Shown: positions 55,920-64,000 of the stretch, one piece after another
Layout: each line of letters starts with the position of its first letter
Position numbering within the stretch: position 1 is the stretch's first letter
Assembly (NCBI RefSeq): GCF_030819175.1
Contig: NZ_JAUTBJ010000002.1
Span: 2,806,001 to 2,870,000, forward strand
Direction of reading: 5' to 3'
Length of the DNA: 64,000 nt
Source of the DNA: Sphingomonas sp. SORGH_AS_0879
Lineage (GTDB): Bacteria; Pseudomonadota; Alphaproteobacteria; Sphingomonadales; Sphingomonadaceae
Notes under the pieces: generated by a model
Databases searched by the model: none
Seen by the model: the letters and a program-made list of their open reading frames with translations, nothing else
What the model was told of the DNA's origin: nothing
Program-made: the position numbers and the translations under genes

Positions 55920-56471
55920 TCACACTATGCCGAGAATGCGCTGCAACGCCGCCTGGAAATGATGGGTGAGCGCAGCCGCCGCCGCCGCCGGATCGCGCGC
56001 AAGGCACGCCTCCAGCACGTCCAGATGCTCGCGGATGGTACGGATCATGCGCGGCGGCGTTGCAGTCAGGTCGAGCCGGATTACCGCGACATAGTCTTTC
56101 AGCCGCCGCGCCGTCGTCTCGATCATCGGGTTGGGCAAGGATGCGATGATGCTGCCGTGAAAACGCTGCTCCAGCGACTCCATCTCCTCCGCCGTGCTCT
56201 CCACCGACGCGCCGTCTTGCAGCCGTTCGAGCAGCGTGCGGTGGTCCGCGATCAGCTGGACGATCTCGCCCGTCTCGGCGGTCTCGGCATAGGTGCGCGC
56301 CGCCGACCGCTCGATGATCGAGCGGAACTGATAGGTGGAGCGCGCCAGCTCCAGATCGGCCTTCAGGAACTCGATGCCCGATCGGGCATGGATCTTAAAA
56401 ATGCCCTCGGTCTCCAGCACGCGCAGCGCATCGCGCAGCGGCTGGACGGGCAGGTTGAACAACTGCATCAA
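55920..56471 (-). pseudogene. GntR/FadR regulator remnant, N-terminus deleted
   Basis: Only the second half of the winged helix (QPLRDALRVLETEGIFKIHARSGIEF) and a complete FCD domain (RSIIERSAARTYAETAE, FHGSIIASLPNPMIE, LDVLEACLARDP) remain. Upstream of about 56471 the same frame runs into an unrelated sequence that belongs, in another frame, to a beta-helix protein. A deletion has therefore joined two genes and removed the regulator's start and its first DNA-binding helices. It probably once controlled a sugar-acid locus of which the neighbouring transporter and enolase remnant were part. Confidence 0.85.
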
Positions 56472-56939
56472 CCCAGCCCCAGCCGATGTCGATCCCGTCA
56501 TAGGGCGCATCGGACACGTCGTTATGCGTGACGACCGTCCCCGCCGCATAGGTGACCAGGATCGCGGCCTGTTCCTTGTAATCCTGCGACACGGTTTCGA
56601 TGCGATTGTCGGCGATGACGACATTGCGCACGCCCATTTCGGGGCGGGGCGGATGATGTGCGTCGGGCAGGATGCTGCCGACCATGATCGCGCCGCGCGC
56701 CAACTGGCCGAAGCGGCTGCGGCGCACCTCGCCCCCCGCCGCGCCATATCCGACGCCGCTGTCATTGGCCTCCGGATTGTTGCCGATACCCAGCGCCACC
56801 TGCCCCAGCTGGGTGAACTCGGCGCGGTCGAAGGTCACGCACACCGCCGCCGCGACCTGAACGGCGGCAATTGCTGGGCCGCCGCGTCCAAGGGCATGGA
56901 CAGCAGCAGGAGCCCGGCTCCGGCGAAACGCGATGTCAT
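56472..56939 (-). pseudogene. Right-handed beta-helix protein remnant
   Basis: An ATG at 56939 with AGGAGA upstream opens a plausible signal peptide (MTSRFAGAGLLLLSMPLDAAAQQ), but that frame stops after about 33 codons. In a different frame, from about 56860 leftward, runs beta-helix sequence (VTFDRAEFTQLGQVALGIGNNPEAND, GVRNVVIADNRIETV, NDVSDAPYDGIDIGWGW) typical of exported pectate-lyase-fold glycan enzymes. It breaks off at the junction with the GntR remnant. So the gene has a frame break near its N-terminus and has lost most of the body. Expected full size is several hundred residues; about 130 remain. Confidence 0.8.
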
Positions 56940-56999
56940 GGGGTATCTCCTGCCGAAGGTTCGTGAAAAGGCTGCGCCTGGCCTGCGATCGACGTCATC

Positions 57000-58280
57000 T
57001 CAGCGGACCGACCGGATCGGCAGGACGAGGAAGGAGCCGACCAGCACGAAGACGCCCGACACCACGAACAACACGGTATAGTTGTTGCCCGTCGAGGAGA
57101 GCAGCGCAGCGGCCATCACCGGGCTGAGGATCTGGGGCACATTGACGGCGGTGGTCAGGATGCCCAGGTCCTTGCCGGTCGCATCCTCCGCGCCCGGCTT
57201 GTGCTTGGGCAGCACCTGCGTCATCAGCGCCAGGTCGACCGACATGAACGCGCCATATCCCAGGCCGATCAGCACCGCATAGGCAAACATGCCCTGTGCC
57301 GTGGGCACGATCAGCGGCATGGCCACCGCCGCCGCCATGACGAGACTGGCGAGGAAGACCAGCGGCTTTCGCCGTCCCAGTCGATCGGACAGCACGCCCG
57401 AGCCCAGCCCCGAGACGACCAGTGCGACGAAGGTGATGATGGACATGCTGGCGATCATCCGGTTCGCGCTCGCCTGGCTCATCGCGATATGGTCCTGCAG
57501 GATATAGAGCAGATAGGTCAGGATCGCCTGATAGCCCATATAGATGGCGAACCGGCCGAGGAACGCCCAGGCGAAGTGGGGATGCTCGCGCGGGGAAATC
57601 CAGAAGCCTGTCAGGAACGTCCCCAGCTTCAGCGGCGTGGCGGGCGGCAGGACGACACGCGGTTCCGGATTGATCACCACGAACGCCAGGCACACGACGA
57701 TGATCGCCGTGCCGACGATGCCGTAGGCCAGCGGAATCCGGCTCGCCAGCATCCCTGCGAAGAAGGTGCCGAACGACACCCCCGCCGTCATCGCGCCGCC
57801 GACGACGCCCGATGCGAGTCCCCGTTCCTCGGGCGGAAAGCGGTCGGCCACCAATGTCGTGATCACGGGCTGCATCGAATTGAGGGTGACGACCGACACC
57901 AGCCAGATCGCGGTGATTCCCACTAGCCCGCCGCCATAAGGCGTCAGGATGATCGCCACCCCACCGATGGTCGCGCCGATGACGATCCAGGGCGTGCGCC
58001 GCCCGAAACGGCTGCGCGTCCGGTCCGACAGCGCCCCCGCGATCGGCGTCGTCAAGGTACTGAAGACCGAGGTGATGGCATGGATGATGCCCAGCGTCTT
58101 CGCCTTGCCCGCCGGATCGATATTCTGGATCTGGTTGGGCAGCAGCACGCCCAGACAGGATGCGTACAGGGTGAGCAGCGTGAAGAACACGACGCCCAGC
58201 GACACCAGCAGCACCCATTTGCGGAGACCCGTCGCGAAAGGCGTCCGCCCCGCCGCGTCGTCGGTCGCCGCCGCGACCAC
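57000..58280 (-). CDS. MFS transporter, start codon region disturbed
   Basis: A complete-looking 12-helix major facilitator of about 426 residues: GLRKWVLLVSLGVVFFTLLTLYASC, the loop motif GALSDRTRSRFGRRTPW, PEERGLASGVVGGAM, GVLSDRLGRRKP and GLGYGAFMSVD. It resembles sugar/SLC45-like carriers. The open frame continues in phase to 58433, but residues before about 58307 belong to an enolase-superfamily enzyme, so a deletion fused the two genes. The GTG at 58280 is my arbitrary choice; no good ribosome-binding site is visible and the native start may be lost. Whether it is still expressed is uncertain. Confidence 0.75.
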   Translation of the reverse strand: MVAAATDDAAGRTPFATGLRKWVLLVSLGVVFFTLLTLYASCLGVLLPNQIQNIDPAGKAKTLGIIHAITSVFSTLTTPIAGALSDRTRSRFGRRTPWIVIGATIGGVAIILTPYGGGLVGITAIWLVSVVTLNSMQPVITTLVADRFPPEERGLASGVVGGAMTAGVSFGTFFAGMLASRIPLAYGIVGTAIIVVCLAFVVINPEPRVVLPPATPLKLGTFLTGFWISPREHPHFAWAFLGRFAIYMGYQAILTYLLYILQDHIAMSQASANRMIASMSIITFVALVVSGLGSGVLSDRLGRRKPLVFLASLVMAAAVAMPLIVPTAQGMFAYAVLIGLGYGAFMSVDLALMTQVLPKHKPGAEDATGKDLGILTTAVNVPQILSPVMAAALLSSTGNNYTVLFVVSGVFVLVGSFLVLPIRSVR

Positions 58281-58307
58281 GGCGGCGGGCTCGTCGAGCG
58301 ACGGGGT

Positions 58308-59000
58308 CAGCCCGAAATCGTCGCGCGGGATCGGGTCCTCGATCCAGTAGATGCGGTGCCCCGCCCGCTCGAACAGGGCGAGCGCGGCGCGGGTCTCGGC
58401 GGCGGTCCAGGCCTCGTTGGCGTCGATCATCACCGGCCGCCCGTCATCCCCGGTCGCCTTTTCAACAGGTCGAGTCGGTGCAGGTCCCGTTCGATCTCCG
58501 AATGGCCGACCTTGATCTTATACCCCCAATAGCCCGCCTGTGCGGCCCGGCCGAACAGCTCCGTGAAATCATGATCGGACAGATGAAAGTCGAGGCCGCT
58601 GGCATAGACCGGAACCGAGACGCGCTGCGCCCCCAACAATTTCCAGAGCGGCAGGCCGCTGCTTTGCGCGAACAGGTCCCATACCGCATGCTGGATCGCC
58701 TCCTCGAACGGCACGAGCATCCTGCGCACATTGCCGCCGCGTGATCGCCCGACGCGCAAAGCCAGGGCCCCGGCCTCCTGCCCCTCCAGCATGGGAAAGA
58801 CCTCCTGTTCGAAGGCCCAGGCGATGGTCGCTTCCGGCAGCAGCGGCTGGAACAACACCTGCACGAAGCCTAGGCCCACGCGCCCCGCCTCGTCGATCAG
58901 TCCGAGTGCGACGATATTGGCCTGGGTCGCGCCGACCTGTGAATCCCCGACCTTGCGATCGCGTCGGAACTGAAGCCTGGTCACGCGGTAGTCCGCGATA
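58308..59000 (-). pseudogene. Mandelate racemase/enolase superfamily dehydratase remnant
   Basis: N-terminal and barrel sequence is clear: IADYRVTRLQFRRDRKVGDSQVGA, IQHAVWDLFAQSSGLPLWKLLG, GYKIKVGH (KxK), then MIDANEAW and YWIEDPIPRDDF. Near 58455-58462 the reading frame shifts: one G appears lost from the run AAAAGG(G)CG, because both sides match the family in different frames. The native start is missing, cut by a junction with a TonB receptor remnant at about 59000. The C-terminal half, with the remaining metal and base residues, is deleted where the frame joins the MFS gene. The enzyme is not functional. Confidence 0.85.
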
Positions 59001-59992
59001 CTGTTCCCCGTCGCCAGCATCGCTCTGCCGGGCACGCTATTCGCGCAGACCACACCGACCGCCGTACAGGATAGTACGGACCCGCAACGCGACGACGACG
59101 CGTCGACCGATGCGCCCAGCAGCGGCGACATCATCGTCACCGGCATCCGCGCCAGCCTGAAATCCTCCGCCGCGATCAAGCGCAATGCGTGGCAGATCGT
59201 CGATGCGGTGTCGGCGGAGGATGTCGGCAAGTTCCCCGACATCAACATAGCCGACTCGCTCCAGCGCGTGACCGGCGTCGCGATCGATCACAGCGGCGGC
59301 GAAGGCCAGTTCATCACCGTTCGCGGCCTGGGCCAGCAGTTCAACACCGTGCTGGTCAACGGCCGCCTCATGGCCACCGACAATCCGGGCCGCGAATTCT
59401 CGTTCGACGTACCGTCGCCGAACATGATCCAGCGCACCGAGATCTAAAAGACCACCGTGCCGCAATTGCAGGAAGGCGGCATCGGCGCGAACGTCAACAT
59501 CATCACCGCCAAGCCGCTGGACGGCAAGACGGGCACACACCTGACCCTGTCGGCGGGCGGCATGTATGACACGCTCGCCAAGAAGACGAGCCCGGACTTC
59601 TCCGGCACCGCAACTATACCTATGTCAGCGACACCGCGAAGCGCGCGGCCAATACCAACAGCGCCTGCGGCTATAACGGCCTGTCGCTGCACTCGGCCAA
59701 TGGCAGCCTGTTCTACCAGAAATACGGCATCCAGGCGCGTGCCTCGTACAACTGGCGTTCGTCCTTCCTGCGTAGCTGCCTGAGCGACTATGGCAAGCCG
59801 GAAAACCGCCGTGCCTATGGCCAGTTGGACTTCAGCGCCTCCTACGACATCACGCCTGCGTTCCAGGTCTATGTCCAGGGGGTCAATCTGACCAACTTCT
59901 ACATCTTCGACTATTCGGTCCTCGAAGAGCGGGTGAAGAACATCCAGAATTTCGGAACGCGCTTCAACTTCGGTGTCCGCGCCTCCTTCTGA
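59001..59992 (+). pseudogene. TonB-dependent receptor remnant
   Basis: Begins inside a signal peptide (LFPVASIALPGTLFAQ), then plug sequence (IIVTGIRASLKSSAAIKRNAW, VSAEDVGKFPDINIADSLQRVTGV, TVRGLGQQFNTVLVNGR). A TAA at 59445-59447 replaces the Tyr codon expected in RTEIYKT. After KKTSPDFSG, at about 59611, the frame jumps to the last 126 codons of a barrel (YGQLDFSASYDITPAFQVYVQGVNLTNF, ending FNFGVRASF). Thus the start, several hundred central residues and one sense codon are lost. The sequence is related to, but distinct from, the intact receptor at 41.7 kb. Confidence 0.9.
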
Positions 59993-60015
59993 TCCCTCTT
60001 CCCGTTTCCCCCACT

Positions 60016-60045
60016 GGCCCGGTGTTCACGCACCGGGCCATTTTT
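60016..60045 (+). terminator. Terminator after the TonB remnant
   Basis: GGCCCGGTG and CACCGGGCC form a perfect 9-base stem with a 6-base loop, followed by ATTTTT, 24 bases after the receptor stop. Confidence 0.8.
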
Positions 60046-60208
60046 CGTCCAGGCGTCGGTCATCGCGGGCGGAGTAGCTTGCCAAGGCGCGATCCTGGTC
60101 CAGCCGCAAGCACAGATCGGCCCGGTCGGGCATCTCCGCCCAGATATGGCGGGTCAGCCGCTCATAATGGCTGACGAAACGGGCCAGTTGGGCCTCGTTC
60201 ATCACACC
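60026..60208 (-). pseudogene. C-terminal fragment of a P-loop kinase (D-glycerate 3-kinase-like)
   Basis: About 60 codons remain (NEAQLARFVSHYERLTRHI, EMPDRADLCLRLDQDR), ending at TGA 60026. This resembles the C-terminus of sphingomonad UridK/D-glycerate-3-kinase-like proteins. Its 5' part would lie to the right but is cut exactly at the left end of the IS element, and no matching sequence appears on the far side of the IS. The family assignment from so short a piece is tentative. Confidence 0.45.
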
Positions 60209-60226
60209 TGACGTGACCCCGGTCTT

Positions 60227-61132
60227 TCATCCAGCGGCAACCAGAGACCGACCGTGGTTTTCGCGCATAAGCGCAGGTGAAGCAACGGGCGGGGTTAACC
60301 CCGCCCGTTGCTGTTCGAGCCCGGCAGCGAAGGCTGCCGGAGTGGCGTAGCCGAGCGAGGAGTGCGGACGCTCGTTGTTGTAGTCGTCGACCCAGCGGGC
60401 CAGAATCGAGCGGGCCTGACCGATGGTGAAGAACAGCGTCTCGTTGAGCAGCTCGTCGCGCATGCGACCGTTAAAGCTCTCGACGAACCCGTTCTGCGTG
60501 GGCTTGCCCGGCGCGATGTAATGCCACTCGATGCGGGCATCGCCGGACCAGGCGAGCACCGCGTTCGACGTCAGTTCGGTCCCGTTGTCGCTGACGATCA
60601 TCTTCGGCCTGCCACGCTCGGCGATCAGATCGGCCAGCTCGCGCACGACCCGCCGGCCCGAGATCGACGTGTCCACCACCGCCCGAAGGCATTCGCGCGT
60701 GACGTCATCGACGATGTTGAGCACGCGGAACCGACGGCCGGTCACGAGCTGGTCGTGGACGAAGTCCAGACTCCAGCGCTGGTTGGGAAGCGCCAGCACT
60801 GACGCGGGCGCACGGCTGCCTGTGGCGCGCCTTCGTCCCTTCCGGCGCCTGACCGTCAAACCCTCCTCACGATAGAGCCGCTGGGTCTTCTTGCGGTTGA
60901 TCGTGATGCCGTCCCGGCGCAGCAGGATGTGCAGACGCCGATAGCCGAACCGTCGGCGTTGCTGCGCCAGCTCGCGCAGCCGCGACCGCAGGTCGCCATC
61001 ATCCGCCCGGCACGAGCGATACCGCATGCTCGTGCGGTCTGCCCCAACGACCGTGCATGCCCGCCGCTCGCTCATCCCCAACGTCGCCTGGAGATGCGCG
61101 ACCGCTTGCCGCTTCGCGGCGGGCGTCACCAC
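60227..61132 (-). CDS. IS3-family transposase OrfB (DDE integrase domain)
   Basis: A 301-residue catalytic part: HTH_21-like [17 protein letters not shown], then the rve domain with the DDE residues in [17 protein letters not shown] and [18 protein letters not shown], and the typical end [19 protein letters not shown]. The frame enters from orfA by -1 slippage, so it is mainly made as an OrfAB fusion. The stop lies within the left inverted repeat. Confidence 0.93.
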   Translation of the reverse strand: MVTPAAKRQAVAHLQATLGMSERRACTVVGADRTSMRYRSCRADDGDLRSRLRELAQQRRRFGYRRLHILLRRDGITINRKKTQRLYREEGLTVRRRKGRRRATGSRAPASVLALPNQRWSLDFVHDQLVTGRRFRVLNIVDDVTRECLRAVVDTSISGRRVVRELADLIAERGRPKMIVSDNGTELTSNAVLAWSGDARIEWHYIAPGKPTQNGFVESFNGRMRDELLNETLFFTIGQARSILARWVDDYNNERPHSSLGYATPAAFAAGLEQQRAGLTPPVASPALMRENHGRSLVAAG

Positions 61133-61392
61133 TTTTTTGACAGCAGGTCTTTCAACCCCGCATTGTCCAGCATCGTGTCCGCCAGTAGCCGTTTGAGCCG
61201 GGCGTTCTCCTCTTCGAGCGACCGCAGGCGCTTTGCGTCGGACACCTCCAGGCCGCCGAACTTCGCCTTCCACGCATAGTAAGTCGCGCTCGACATCCCG
61301 TGCTTGCGGCACAGCTCCGTCACCACCGCACCCGCCTCGGCCTCCTTCAGGATGCCGATGATCTGCTCTTCCGAAAACTGCTTCCGCTTCAT
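61126..61392 (-). CDS. IS3-family transposase OrfA
   Basis: An 88-residue DNA-binding protein: [43 protein letters not shown] and a leucine-zipper-like end ([17 protein letters not shown]). The stop follows the slippery sequence A AAA AAG (61138-61132 on the minus strand), where a fraction of ribosomes shift by -1 into orfB. Programmed frameshifting of this type is established for IS3 elements. Confidence 0.94.
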   Translation of the reverse strand: MKRKQFSEEQIIGILKEAEAGAVVTELCRKHGMSSATYYAWKAKFGGLEVSDAKRLRSLEEENARLKRLLADTMLDNAGLKDLLSKKW

Positions 61393-61518
61393 TCCGTCCG
61401 TCCCTTTAAGGAGACGGTCTCTACTTCCAGTTGGATGAAGAAACGGGGGTCACGTCAGCGTGAACGCGGGGAAGCCCGCGAGGTGGTGTGACCTGGCGAG
61501 CGTATGTGTGTGGTGGGA

Positions 61519-61595
<77 letters not shown>

Positions 61596-61656
61596 CCGAA
61601 TTTGGGATACGGTGGAAATTGTGAATGGGTTTTTTTGTGTATACGCGGACTATAAT

Positions 61657-61773
61657 GCCTGGCGGCGCCCTACTCTTCCACTGCTTGAGCAGTAGTACCA
61701 TTGGCGCAGTCGGGTTTCACGGCCGAGTTCGGGATGGGATCGGGTGGGACACCGACGCTATGGCCACCAGGCA
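61657..61773 (-). rRNA. 5S ribosomal RNA
   Basis: About 117 bases on the minus strand. TGCCTGGTGGCC pairs with the terminal GGGCGCCGCCAGGCA, and the internal CCCACCCGATCCCATCCCGAAC and GTAGGGCGCC are typical of alphaproteobacterial 5S. End positions may be off by one or two bases. Confidence 0.95.
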
Positions 61774-61904
61774 ATAGAGTCCGCGAATACGTCCCCATCT
61801 GTTTGGATGGGGAGTTGGGTATAAAATCGATGCGTGCACTGGCTGTATTGATGACCGCACTCTCAGTCATCAGCCCAGGGCTGATGGTGGGGGTGTGGAG
61901 CTCT

Positions 61905-64000
<2,096 letters not shown>

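Larger units (their letters stand above)
60209..61457 (-). mobile_element. IS3-family insertion sequence (IS407-like group)
   Basis: A 1249-base element with imperfect terminal inverted repeats starting TGACGTGACCCC at both ends (60209-60234 and 61431-61457, sharing also a TTCATCCA block). It carries two overlapping frames, orfA and orfB, joined by a slippery A6G heptamer. Both frames look intact, so it may still move. The bases outside the two ends (ACC on the left, GCG on the right) do not match, so no target duplication is visible; an adjacent deletion or recombination after insertion would explain this. Confidence 0.93.

Overview
The window is a GC-rich alphaproteobacterial chromosome segment, most likely from the Sphingomonadaceae (Sphingomonas or a close relative). 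The pointers are the gene order rpsB-tsf-pyrH-frr-uppS-cdsA-dxr-rseP, an eukaryote-like NADP isocitrate dehydrogenase, a PopZ-type DUF2497 protein beside tolC and pcm, several TonB-dependent receptors of the Sphingomonas/Caulobacter type, and an rRNA operon ending 23S-5S-tRNA-fMet. Species cannot be fixed from the sequence alone.

Region 1 (1-13.8 kb) is mostly housekeeping. A minus-strand cluster covers translation (rpsB, tsf, frr), UMP kinase, undecaprenyl-PP synthesis, CDP-diacylglycerol synthesis, the MEP isoprenoid pathway and the RseP site-2 protease, with most neighbours coupled by GTGA/TTGA/TGATG overlaps. Phosphatidylethanolamine synthesis (pssA-psd), icd, a small peptidoglycan-hydrolase-like protein, a lipoprotein cytochrome c and a Kef-type antiporter follow. 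A LexA-box-like promoter upstream of a small membrane protein lies between rpsB and pssA.

Region 2 (13.8-28.1 kb) holds valS, a LOV histidine kinase, a PopZ homologue, a TolC exporter, a Pcm-family methyltransferase, tRNA-Cys, an M61 peptidase, and a compact photosensory or stress operon: a short LOV protein, a giant CheB-CheR-PAS-HWE kinase and a single-domain response regulator.

Region 3 (28.1-41 kb) contains a MacAB/TolC-like export operon (HlyD adaptor, ATPase, DUF2807 protein, FtsX/MacB permease, TolC). It is divergent from a two-component pair whose NtrC-like regulator has a degenerate AAA+ core. Divergent glpK/glpD and a FadR-type regulator follow.

Region 4 (41-56 kb) is an accessory carbohydrate and sulfate-ester region: TonB receptor, GH89 alpha-N-acetylglucosaminidase, HGSNAT-like membrane acetyltransferase, GH130 protein, pyruvyl-transferase-like protein, then a formylglycine-generating enzyme coupled to an arylsulfatase and a divergent second TonB receptor.

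Region 5 (56-61.5 kb) is a decay zone. Remnants of a beta-helix protein, a GntR regulator, an enolase-superfamily enzyme, a TonB receptor and a kinase are joined by deletion junctions around one largely intact MFS transporter. An IS3-family element without a visible target duplication follows. The window ends in the 3' part of an rRNA operon (tRNA-fMet, 5S, most of 23S, minus strand).
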